Below are positions 1-6,348 of a stretch of 6,518 nt of DNA, in pieces. A program made the translations under genes and the position numbers. The DNA is from an uncultured bacterium (GTDB lineage: Bacteria; Bacillota_I; Bacilli_A; RF39; UBA660): contig CASEKZ010000041.1 in NCBI GenBank assembly GCA_949288625.1, forward strand, positions 1 through 6,518, written 5' to 3'. The notes below the pieces were generated by a model. That model saw nothing but the letters and a program-made list of their open reading frames with translations. It was not told the origin of the DNA and did no database searches. The stretch's first letter is position 1; every line of letters starts with the position of its first letter.

Positions 1-1
1 A

Positions 2-268
2 AAGGTTATTTATACAATAGCTCCAAACGTTACTATCCCAAGCAGCAGCGTTAATAAAGGAGCATTATTAACAACGGTGGTTTGGGTTATATCAACTTAT
101 GGTTTTTCATTATATGTTACTAACTTTGCTAATTATACAAAATTTTATGGAAACCTTTCTAATTTAATTATTCTTATGATTTGGATATACTGGTTGTGCT
201 ATGTTTTTGTATTTGGTATGACAATTAATGAAAACCATCTTACTAACCAAAAAGATTTAACAAATTAA
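2..268 (+). CDS. YihY/virulence factor BrkB family membrane protein, C-terminal fragment
   Basis: This is the end of a gene whose start lies left of the window. The frame is open from base 2 to the TAA at 266-268 (88 codons). The peptide carries the signature of the last two membrane helices of the YihY/BrkB family: a Pro-Asn stretch (IAPNVTIPSSSV), a Gly-Ala-Leu-led helix, then FSLYVTNFANYTKFYGNLSN, which corresponds to the family's F-S-x-Y-V-x-N-F-x-x-Y-x-x-x-Y-G block. A hydrophobic helix follows (IILMIWIYWLCYVFVFG), ending in MTINE where relatives usually have GAEIN. Family members are inner-membrane proteins of about 270-420 residues with about six helices. Their function is poorly defined; the old link to ribonuclease BN was wrong. 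A GTG at 77 could be taken as a start, but the homology runs on upstream of it, so the gene is truncated by the window edge and is not a 63-residue protein. Confidence 0.88.
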   Translation, partial: KVIYTIAPNVTIPSSSVNKGALLTTVVWVISTYGFSLYVTNFANYTKFYGNLSNLIILMIWIYWLCYVFVFGMTINENHLTNQKDLTN

Positions 269-269
269 C

Positions 270-296
270 AAAGTCTTTGGTAAAAGACTTTTTTTT
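270..296 (+). terminator. Rho-independent terminator of the YihY-family gene
   Basis: A perfect 8-bp stem, AAGTCTTT (271-278) with AAAGACTT (283-290), closes on a GGTA loop, can extend by an A-T pair (270/291), and runs into a T tract to 296. It begins 2 bases after the TAA of the upstream gene. Its loop and right arm also form the -35/spacer region of the next promoter. Confidence 0.85.
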
Positions 297-306
297 GTGA
301 TATAAT
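277..306 (+). promoter_or_regulatory. Sigma-A-type extended -10 promoter for the LTA synthase operon
   Basis: A perfect TATAAT (301-306) is preceded by TGA (298-300), giving the extended -10 TGnTATAAT. The best -35 candidate is TTGGTA (277-282, 4 of 6 matches to TTGACA) at an 18-base spacing, and it lies inside the preceding terminator hairpin. Transcription would start near the A at 313, leaving a leader of about 27 bases that contains the strong AGGAGG (329-334) in front of the ATG at 340. The start point is inferred from spacing. Confidence 0.72.
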
Positions 307-339
307 TATATTACTCTGGTAGTAAATTAGGAGGCAAAA

Positions 340-2391
340 ATGAAAATAAAAAACATGTTTATTAAAACTTATAATAAAGTAAAAAACAGAATAAAACAAA
401 TAAGTGTTTTACTATATATTAAAACTAATATATTATTTATAACATATGTTATCATAAATCTAATTAACTCATGGCTGCTTAGAATTGTAACAATGGGTAA
501 TCTTTTTAGTTTTAAAGCAATAATATCTGATTTGGCGTTTATTCTTATTATTGGATCTTTTGCTTATTTAGTAAAACCAAAGAAACAATTTAAGATTCTA
601 ATGCCACTTACAATACTTATGACTTTAATTTGTATAGTAAACGCGGTATATTATGAAAATTATATTTCTTTTGCGTCGTTTTCACTTTTGTCTACTGCAT
701 CTTTTTTAGGACAGATGGATGGGTCAATAGTTACTAATTTAATAAATTTAAAACACGTGGTGTTAATTTTTCCGTTAGTCATTTTACCTGTTGTACATAT
801 CATATTAAAGAAAAAGAAATATTATGAAAAGGTTACGAAAATAGAACGTGGTAAAAAAAGATTTCTTAACACAATTATTTTAGGTGTTTTAACGACTTTT
901 TTAACAATAGCATTAATGGAATCATCTGATTATAGTAGGTTAAAAAAACAATGGAATAGAGAGTATTTGGTAGAAAGATTCGGAATATATGTATACCAGT
1001 TAAATGATGCAATAAAGAGTACCGAATCAAAGTTTACAAGCTTATTTGGTTATGACACTGCTGCTAAAACAGTAAGAGAATTCTATGAGGAAAAACAAAA
1101 AAACTATGTTGAACAAAAAAACGAGTATACAAACATTTTTGAAGGCAAAAACGTTATTGTTATCCATGCAGAAAGCATGATGACACAAAACATGACGTTA
1201 TCATTTAATGGCTTGGAATTAACACCAAACTTAAACAAATTAGCAAGCGAAGGCTTATACTTTTCAAACTTTTATTCTCAAGTTAGTGTAGGTACGTCGA
1301 GTGACACGGAATTTACTTTTAATACATCTCTTTTACCGGCTTCAACTGGTACGGTATTTGTTAATTATTGGGATAGGACTTATGAAGCCATTCCTAATCT
1401 TTTAAAACAAAAGGGTTACTATACAGCGAGCATGCATGCTAATAATGGATCTTTTTGGAATCGTAACGTAATGCATGAAACTTTAGGATATGATAAGTTT
1501 TATTCTAAAGAAACATATGATAATTCCAACGAAGATGAAATAATTGGCATGGGGTTATCGGATAAGGAGTTTTTTAAACAATCAGTAGAAAAAATCAAGA
1601 AAATTAATGAGGAAAATGATAAATTCTACGTAACATTAATAACTTTAACAAATCATACTCCATGGGATGATGAAGATAAGTATGGCGATTATGCGGTTGA
1701 CTATAAGTATACCGAAACTGATGAAGGTGCAAACGTTATAGAAAAATCGCTTCCTTACATGGAAGGTACGGAATTAGGAAGATATTTTAAATCAGTTCAT
1801 TATGCTGATTCAGCAATTGGTGAGTTTATTAGTGAGTTAGATAATGCTGGTTTACTTGAAAACACCGTTGTTGTAATATATGGTGATCATGATGCAAAAA
1901 TTAAGAAAAGTGAATATCGTTATTTTTATAACTATGACTTAGAAACTGGTGAAGAGTATGATAAGGATGACGAGAGGTATGTTGATGTAGATTATTATAA
2001 TTATGAACTTAATAGAAAAGTACCATTTATTATATGGACTAAAAATAGTAAAGATAATAATGTGTTAAATAAACAAATAGATGAAGTAATGGGAATGTAT
2101 GACGTAATGCCAACTCTTGCAAACATGCTTAACTTTGATTATAAATACGCGCTTGGTCATGATATTTTTAGTACAAGTGATAACATTGTGGTTTTTCCAA
2201 ACGGAAATTGGTTAACTAATAAAATGTATTATAACGCACAAAAAGAAGAGTATTTACAACTTAAAGATACAATCGTGAATGAAGATGAAATTGAAAAAAA
2301 TAAAGCTTATGCTAATAGAATACTTGAAGTTTCGGATTCAATAGTTGTTTATGATTTAGAAGCAGAGGTGCCAAATGAAGAAGAAAAGTAA
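340..2391 (+). CDS. LTA synthase family protein (membrane-anchored sulfatase-fold phosphoglycerol transferase)
   Basis: This 683-residue protein is the usual size for LtaS-like enzymes, which extend glycerol-phosphate chains on the outer face of the membrane using phosphatidylglycerol. Five hydrophobic helices (about 24-50, 60-77, 86-105, 139-156, 175-193) are followed by a linker and an extracellular sulfatase/alkaline-phosphatase-fold domain from about residue 268. Residues matching the Staphylococcus aureus LtaS active site, aligned by eye, are E278 in VIHAESM, the GTSSD segment 318-322 (S320 at the position of the Thr nucleophile), W373 and R375 in SFWNR, H439 in TNHTPW, and D516-H517 in YGDHD. 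All metal- and substrate-binding positions are therefore filled. An acidic, Tyr-rich stretch (about 525-556) separates YGDHD from KVPFIIW. The ATG is set by AGGAGG five bases upstream. The gene leads an operon with the overlapping 220-aa gene. It could be a paralogue acting as primase or on another polyglycerol-phosphate polymer; family assignment is firm, exact substrate is not. Confidence 0.93.
   Translation: MKIKNMFIKTYNKVKNRIKQISVLLYIKTNILFITYVIINLINSWLLRIVTMGNLFSFKAIISDLAFILIIGSFAYLVKPKKQFKILMPLTILMTLICIVNAVYYENYISFASFSLLSTASFLGQMDGSIVTNLINLKHVVLIFPLVILPVVHIILKKKKYYEKVTKIERGKKRFLNTIILGVLTTFLTIALMESSDYSRLKKQWNREYLVERFGIYVYQLNDAIKSTESKFTSLFGYDTAAKTVREFYEEKQKNYVEQKNEYTNIFEGKNVIVIHAESMMTQNMTLSFNGLELTPNLNKLASEGLYFSNFYSQVSVGTSSDTEFTFNTSLLPASTGTVFVNYWDRTYEAIPNLLKQKGYYTASMHANNGSFWNRNVMHETLGYDKFYSKETYDNSNEDEIIGMGLSDKEFFKQSVEKIKKINEENDKFYVTLITLTNHTPWDDEDKYGDYAVDYKYTETDEGANVIEKSLPYMEGTELGRYFKSVHYADSAIGEFISELDNAGLLENTVVVIYGDHDAKIKKSEYRYFYNYDLETGEEYDKDDERYVDVDYYNYELNRKVPFIIWTKNSKDNNVLNKQIDEVMGMYDVMPTLANMLNFDYKYALGHDIFSTSDNIVVFPNGNWLTNKMYYNAQKEEYLQLKDTIVNEDEIEKNKAYANRILEVSDSIVVYDLEAEVPNEEEK
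2365..2370 (+). promoter_or_regulatory. Ribosome binding site inside the LTA synthase gene, for the overlapping 220-aa gene
   Basis: GAGGTG at 2365-2370 lies four bases before the ATG at 2375, within the Glu-Val codons near the end of the LTA synthase gene. It selects this ATG as the start and makes translational coupling likely, because ribosomes finishing the upstream gene at 2391 pass directly over it. Confidence 0.7.
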
Positions 2392-3037
2392 ATTAAAGAA
2401 ATTATTGATTATTTTCATTATTTTAATCATAGTTGCAATTATTGGTATTTTGGTTTATAGTTTTTTCTTTGATAATGAGCAAGAAGAAGTTAAAGTAATT
2501 AAATCAATACCAAATTATGGCTATAATTTAAGGGAAAATGAAACCAAGTTATATAAAAACGAATTTGAAAATTTAGATGATATATTATCTAAGGACGAGG
2601 TTGATTATGAAGCATATGCTAAATCAATTGCTAAATTATTTATTATAGATTTTTATACTCTTTCTAATAAACAATCTAAAAATGATATTGGAGGTACTGA
2701 TTTTATAAAGGAAAGTATGAGAGATAACTTTATAGAAGAAGCAAGAAGTACTTTTTATAGATATTTAGAAGTTGAGTCCGATGATAGAAATCAAGATTTA
2801 CCAGAGGTAAGCGAAATAACTTCAGTAGAACTTGAAAACACTACTTTTGTACTTAAGGATTTGGAAGCTAAGTCAACATCATCTAAAAGAAAAACAAATG
2901 AGGCAACTGGTACGACGGTTGATGCTTATAAAGTTACTATTTCATGGGATTATAAAGAAGACTTTGGCTATGAAAATGAAGCTAACATGATAATAATAAA
3001 AGAAGATAAAAAATTGTACATAGTTGAGATGGATTAA
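2375..3037 (+). CDS. Single-pass membrane-anchored extracytoplasmic protein of unknown function, coupled to LTA synthase
   Basis: A 220-residue protein whose start overlaps the end of the LTA synthase gene by 17 bases. The N-terminus is strongly basic (MKKKSKLKK), followed by one long Ile/Leu-rich helix (about 9-32). By the positive-inside rule this leaves residues 33-220 outside the membrane. No lipobox cysteine is present, so it is an anchored protein and not a lipoprotein. The outside part is acidic. It shows a helical segment (about 77-97, containing AKSIAKLFIIDFYTL), a conserved-looking KNDIGGTDF (102-110), a second helix (about 111-132), then strand-like segments (about 145-163, 182-192, 203-219) around a polar Ser/Lys/Thr-rich loop (about 165-181). 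One membrane helix followed by helices and then a curved sheet is the order seen in NTF2-like/VirB8-type domains; that comparison is only inference. I recognise no characterised family. Position suggests an accessory factor, regulator or partner of the LTA synthase. Confidence 0.85.
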   Translation: MKKKSKLKKLLIIFIILIIVAIIGILVYSFFFDNEQEEVKVIKSIPNYGYNLRENETKLYKNEFENLDDILSKDEVDYEAYAKSIAKLFIIDFYTLSNKQSKNDIGGTDFIKESMRDNFIEEARSTFYRYLEVESDDRNQDLPEVSEITSVELENTTFVLKDLEAKSTSSKRKTNEATGTTVDAYKVTISWDYKEDFGYENEANMIIIKEDKKLYIVEMD

Positions 3038-3059
3038 AAGGCTTGTTTTAAGTCTTTTT
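3036..3059 (+). terminator. Rho-independent terminator after the 220-aa gene
   Basis: AAAAGGCTT (3036-3044) pairs with AAGTCTTTT (3050-3058) across a GTTTT loop, giving nine pairs with one G-U, and the right arm ends in a five-T run (3055-3059). The stem begins within the TAA stop codon (3035-3037). It carries the same AAGTCTTT word as the terminator at 270-296. Confidence 0.75.
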
Positions 3060-3075
3060 CTGATACTTAAATTCA

Positions 3076-3084
3076 TGTTATAAT
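3076..3084 (+). promoter_or_regulatory. Extended -10 promoter for the glycosyltransferase/polymerase operon
   Basis: TGTTATAAT gives a perfect TATAAT (3079-3084) with the TGn extension (3076-3078). No good -35 hexamer exists at 16-18 bases upstream: that stretch is the T-rich tail of the preceding terminator. Recognition is therefore expected to rest on the extended -10. The inferred start is near the A at 3091, a leader of about 21 bases before the ATG at 3112. Confidence 0.7.
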
Positions 3085-3098
3085 ATAAAAAACATATT

Positions 3099-3104
3099 AA
3101 GGAG
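3099..3104 (+). promoter_or_regulatory. Ribosome binding site deciding between tandem GTG and ATG starts
   Basis: AAGGAG at 3099-3104 is followed by GTG (3109) and directly by ATG (3112) in the same frame. The distance is 4 bases to the GTG and 7 to the ATG, so the ATG is the better start. It gives MIKK, the same opening as the next gene in the operon. Starting at the GTG would add one residue only. Confidence 0.65.
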
Positions 3105-3111
3105 TGTAGTG

Positions 3112-4500
3112 ATGATAAAAAAAGAGCTTTTAGGTAATTTATTTATGTACCTTACAATTGTGGTGTTTTCACTAGTTACTTTAATTTTTTTAATACAAAA
3201 TAATATAATGGTTTCAATATTAGCTTATCTTGTAGTAATATATATTTCTTTAAAAAATAATATAAAAAAGTTTCCTATAATTTTATTTTTCACTAGTCTT
3301 ATTATAAGGTTAGCGATGATATTAATTTTTGATTTTGCCCCGGTTTCTGATTTTGAAACATTGCTTAATGCTTCAAAAGATTTTGCCAATGGAGATTTTT
3401 CATTTCAAAATGATTCTTATTTTACTACTTGGGGATATCAGACTGGTTTTGTAATATATGAAGGCATAGTACTAAAAATATTTAATAGTGTTTTTGCACT
3501 TAAAGTTTTTAACGCTATTTTTTCGTCGGTTTTATGTCTTTTAGTATATTTATTTGGTAAGAAAATATGTTCTGAGAAAAGTGCTAGAATGGCATCCCTT
3601 TTATACATGATATTTCCTTTTTCATTATACATGAATACTATTTTAGCTAACCATCACATCGCTGCCTTTTTAACTTACATAGGAATATTTTTCTTGCTTA
3701 AAGAAAATAAGAAAGCAAAAGATTACATATATGCGGCTATATTAATTTCTTTAGGAAACATAATGCGTCCGGAAGGGATAATAGTTGTGTTCTCACTTTT
3801 TGTTTTTGAAATTTTTAGGCTTAAAAGAAAAACATTATTAAAAACAGCTAGATACTTATTAATTTTTACCATAATTTATTTAACCATTGGATATTCTTCT
3901 TCTTTTATAATTCAAAAGACTGGTATTAATGACGAGGGATTAAGTAATAATAATCCAGAGTGGAAGTTTGTTTTGGGATTTAATCACGAATCATGTGGAT
4001 ATTATAGTGCTGATGATGAAAAATATTTAAATGATAAAGAAAAACAAATTGAAGTAATAAAAGAAAGAATAACCGTAAATCCAGTAAAAATGGCTAAGTT
4101 AATGGCTTGTAAGATTGATCACTTCTGGTTACAATCTGATATATCGTCCAAGAACGAAATGTATAGTAATAAGACTTATGACGTTTTTGGTGTTCAAGTT
4201 AGGTTTACCGATATAGAAAAGATTGTTATAGGTTTTAATACTATTTTGTACATGATTACATTATTAATGTGTATAGTAGGTGTTTTCTTTAATAGAAAAA
4301 AAATCATTAATGATAAAGCATATTTCTTTGTTATTATGATGATAGTTACTTTCTTTGTTTACTTATTAATTGAAATACAGCCAAGATATGCATACTTTAT
4401 TCATGTTTCGATATTTATATTATCAACTTACGGATATGAAATGGTTTTAAATAAAGTAAAATCTTTGATAGATAGAAAAAAGAAAATAAAGTTAGGATAG
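3112..4500 (+). CDS. GT-C fold glycosyltransferase, family 39-like (polyprenyl-phosphate-sugar dependent)
   Basis: This polytopic protein of 462 residues (463 from the GTG) has about 11-13 hydrophobic helices. Features of the PMT/ArnT-type GT-C fold, numbered from the ATG, are as follows. An acidic pair follows the third helix in the first extracellular loop (APVSDFE; D80 and E82), where GT-C enzymes carry the catalytic acid. WGYQTGF comes next (107-113), then an MRPEG turn (218-222), and QPRYAYF (423-429) near the end, matching the Arg-Tyr element common in this family. A soluble segment (about 268-365) holds EWKFVLGFN and a following YYSADD. Such enzymes take a sugar from an undecaprenyl- or dolichyl-like phosphate carrier and transfer it outside the membrane to a lipid, protein or teichoic acid. 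Donor and acceptor cannot be read from the sequence. It heads an operon with the polymerase-like gene seven bases downstream, just after an LTA-synthase operon, so teichoic-acid or surface-glycan decoration is a reasonable inference. Confidence 0.82.
   Translation: MIKKELLGNLFMYLTIVVFSLVTLIFLIQNNIMVSILAYLVVIYISLKNNIKKFPIILFFTSLIIRLAMILIFDFAPVSDFETLLNASKDFANGDFSFQNDSYFTTWGYQTGFVIYEGIVLKIFNSVFALKVFNAIFSSVLCLLVYLFGKKICSEKSARMASLLYMIFPFSLYMNTILANHHIAAFLTYIGIFFLLKENKKAKDYIYAAILISLGNIMRPEGIIVVFSLFVFEIFRLKRKTLLKTARYLLIFTIIYLTIGYSSSFIIQKTGINDEGLSNNNPEWKFVLGFNHESCGYYSADDEKYLNDKEKQIEVIKERITVNPVKMAKLMACKIDHFWLQSDISSKNEMYSNKTYDVFGVQVRFTDIEKIVIGFNTILYMITLLMCIVGVFFNRKKIINDKAYFFVIMMIVTFFVYLLIEIQPRYAYFIHVSIFILSTYGYEMVLNKVKSLIDRKKKIKLG
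4494..4497 (+). promoter_or_regulatory. Weak ribosome binding site for a GTG start
   Basis: AGGA at 4494-4497 lies in the last codons of the glycosyltransferase gene, ten bases before the GTG at 4508. It is the only plausible site: an alternative GTG at 4500 meets a TAG two codons later, and the next in-frame ATG is more than 70 codons inside the conserved N-terminal helices. Translation probably depends partly on coupling with the upstream gene. Confidence 0.5.
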
Positions 4501-4507
4501 TGATATA

Positions 4508-5782
4508 GTGATAAAAAAAATTAATGTTTTTTTAGATAAAAATAGCGTTATTATATTTAACATATTTTTACTTATTCAACCTTTTCTTGATGTTTGTGTA
4601 TCTTTATTTAATCACCATGGCGCATCACCGATACTGATATTTATAATAAGGGTTTTATTCTTATTTTATACCATATATTATTTAGTTTTCATTAAAAACC
4701 GAAACATAAAGTATTTAATATTATTATTTTTATATTCGGTTATGTTTATTTTGGTAAATTATTTTTCTAAAGATAATGGTAATATTTTTTTTGAAGCAGA
4801 ATCATTAGTTAAGGTAGTTTACTTTCCAATTGTGCTTTTATTCATTTTAGACGTTGTAAAAAGTAAAAAAGTAAACATTAAAAGCTTAATTATTACATCA
4901 TGTTTATACTTATTTTTAATTATAGTCCCTGATATGTTAAACGTAGGTTTTGACAGCTATTTATATGATAAAGAAGGAATCATAGGTTTATTTTATTCAG
5001 CAAACGCGGTTGGAAACATAATTAGCATATTAATGCCAGTAGTAGTTTCATACTTGCTTAAAAATAAAAGAAAAATATACTTAGTTTTGTTTTTAATTAT
5101 TTATTTTTATACGTTGTTAATGATGGGGACTAAAGCGCCATTACTAACCGCTTTAATATTAGTTTTATATTATTTTATTATGTTGATTATAAAACTAATT
5201 AAAAATAAAAAATATACTTATCTTGCCTTATTATTGCTTTTAGTATTTCTAATGCTAATTTTATCAATTAAGATTTTACCATTAACATCATTTTATAAAA
5301 ACATGGTTATTCATGCTAAAAATATGGAAATTAAAAGCATAAGTGATTTATTATCATTAGAAAAGTTTGATGATTATATTTTTAGCGGTAGGTTATCGTT
5401 TTTGAGCAACTCTTTTAAAGTGTATAATAATTCATCTGTTTTTCAAAAATTATTTGGAATTGGTTACGTGGTAAATGGAAAACTATTAAAAACTTCTGAA
5501 ATGGATTATTTTGTTGTTTTAATCCATCATGGGATAGTAGGTTTTATCATTCTTTATTATAAGTACTTTAAAATAATTTTCTTAACGTTTAAAAATTATT
5601 TTAAAGCATTAAAAAAGAACTTTAATAACTACGAAATAACATCGGTTATAATTGCTGTTATTACTTCAATTTTAAATGCTATGTTAGCCGGACACTGTCT
5701 TGATGTTCCTTCCGTCTGTGTTTTTGTCGCCACAATTATAGGGTATGCCTACGTAATGTTGGTAAGTAAAAAAGAAAGCTAG
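4508..5782 (+). CDS. O-antigen ligase/polymerase (Wzy/WaaL-like) family membrane protein
   Basis: A 424-residue protein beginning at GTG. About 11-12 hydrophobic helices are interrupted by one large loop (about 258-334), the topology of Wzy polymerases and WaaL-type ligases. Recognisable points are IQPFLDV in the first helix (23-29), as in many Firmicutes members; GLFYSANAVGN (160-170); MGTKAPLL (206-213), at the place of the family's small-residue-then-basic motif; SGR (293-295); LFGIGY (315-320); and EMDYFVVLIHHGIVGFI (331-347), matching the closing E-x-D-x-x-x-x-x-x-x-x-G element. Such enzymes join lipid-linked glycan repeat units, or transfer glycans to an acceptor, on the outer membrane face. 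Firmicutes homologues often sit in capsule, exopolysaccharide or teichoic-acid loci. Polymerase and ligase cannot be told apart from sequence alone. It follows the GT-C gene by seven bases with no promoter between. Its last codons (Lys-Lys-Glu-Ser) form one arm of the shared terminator. Confidence 0.82.
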   Translation: MIKKINVFLDKNSVIIFNIFLLIQPFLDVCVSLFNHHGASPILIFIIRVLFLFYTIYYLVFIKNRNIKYLILLFLYSVMFILVNYFSKDNGNIFFEAESLVKVVYFPIVLLFILDVVKSKKVNIKSLIITSCLYLFLIIVPDMLNVGFDSYLYDKEGIIGLFYSANAVGNIISILMPVVVSYLLKNKRKIYLVLFLIIYFYTLLMMGTKAPLLTALILVLYYFIMLIIKLIKNKKYTYLALLLLLVFLMLILSIKILPLTSFYKNMVIHAKNMEIKSISDLLSLEKFDDYIFSGRLSFLSNSFKVYNNSSVFQKLFGIGYVVNGKLLKTSEMDYFVVLIHHGIVGFIILYYKYFKIIFLTFKNYFKALKKNFNNYEITSVIIAVITSILNAMLAGHCLDVPSVCVFVATIIGYAYVMLVSKKES

Positions 5783-5813
5783 TTTAACTTAATAGTTATT
5801 TGCTTTCTTTTTT
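5768..5813. terminator. Bidirectional terminator shared by convergent polymerase and acetyltransferase genes
   Basis: A 12-bp perfect inverted repeat, AAAAAAGAAAGC (5768-5779) and GCTTTCTTTTTT (5802-5813), flanks an inner TAACT/AGTTA stem (5785-5789 with 5794-5798) capped by TAAT. Read on either strand the far arm supplies a six-U run, so the hairpin can terminate both transcripts. Each arm lies inside the 3' end of one gene, including codons just before the stop. Confidence 0.82.
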
Positions 5814-6329
5814 AAATTCGTTCCATAGATAGTTAAAATCATTTTCACAACTAGGGTATATTAACTTGTTGTTTATATTTTTTCTTGCTTCAACGTAAGA
5901 GTCAAAATCACCTATTTTTTTAGCGGGATTACCACCAACAACACAATTAGATAAAACGTCTTTAGTTACAACTGAACCTGCTGCTATTATAACGTTATGA
6001 CCTATTTTTATTCCTGGCAATATCGTAACGTTACAACCAATAAAAACGTTATCACCAACTTCAATTGGAGCACAGTTATAATTAAACGTGACGTTATAAT
6101 TCATGTTATTTAACACTTTATCAATTACGTCATGGGTAACGAAAGTAACGCCAGATGCAACGCAAACATTATTTCCAAAACTAATTAGCTTGGGTTCATC
6201 AGGTATAATTCTAGGTTGAAAAAAGAAGTTTTTTCCAACGTTTTTAAAAAAGTTCTTTTTAATTAACATTTTTGTTCTTTTATTTGCATCCGCGATTAAA
6301 TACATTTTTAACTTTGTTATATATTTCAT
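5796..6329 (-). CDS. Left-handed beta-helix (hexapeptide repeat) O-acetyltransferase
   Basis: A 177-residue protein on the minus strand; the ATG (6329-6327) has GGAGG (6339-6335) five bases upstream. A mostly helical, basic N-terminus (1-35) precedes hexapeptide turns of the left-handed beta-helix at about 48-66 and, more regularly, 88-133 (IEVGDNVFIGCNVTILPGIKIG and on). H66 in FVTHD is at the catalytic His position of the xenobiotic/galactoside/maltose acetyltransferase group. GGNPAKKIG (132-140) is the typical end-of-helix signature, followed by a C-terminal helical extension. These trimeric enzymes move acetyl from acetyl-CoA to a hydroxyl of a sugar; some members act on serine or antibiotics. 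At the edge of a surface-glycan locus, sugar O-acetylation of a polysaccharide or its precursor is the most likely role, by inference. The substrate is not readable. The gene is convergent with the polymerase gene, with 13 bases between stops, and has its own promoter. Confidence 0.88.
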   Translation of the reverse strand: MKYITKLKMYLIADANKRTKMLIKKNFFKNVGKNFFFQPRIIPDEPKLISFGNNVCVASGVTFVTHDVIDKVLNNMNYNVTFNYNCAPIEVGDNVFIGCNVTILPGIKIGHNVIIAAGSVVTKDVLSNCVVGGNPAKKIGDFDSYVEARKNINNKLIYPSCENDFNYLWNEFKKESK

Positions 6330-6348
6330 TTTATCCTCCGACGATAAT

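Noticed and set aside
77..268. A complete 63-residue protein starting at the GTG at 77
   Set aside because: The same frame is open to the left edge and the upstream residues continue the YihY/BrkB homology, so this is the end of a longer gene.
301..310. TATAATTATA palindrome, which also gives TATAAT on the minus strand
   Set aside because: No minus-strand gene lies to the left for it to serve, and such palindromes are common in DNA this AT-rich; only the plus-strand reading has the TGn extension and a gene behind it.
2040..2080. A-rich tracts inside the long genes as frameshift or slippage sites
   Set aside because: All long frames are intact with family-typical lengths, so nothing needs a frameshift to explain it.
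3438..3632. A 64-codon open frame on the minus strand
   Set aside because: It lies wholly inside the glycosyltransferase gene on the other strand, has no ribosome binding site I can see, and its product has no recognisable features.
340..5782. UGA read as Trp (mycoplasma-type code)
   Set aside because: Trp codons in the long genes are TGG and the genes are full length under the standard code; the lack of TGA stops among six genes is too small a sample to mean anything.
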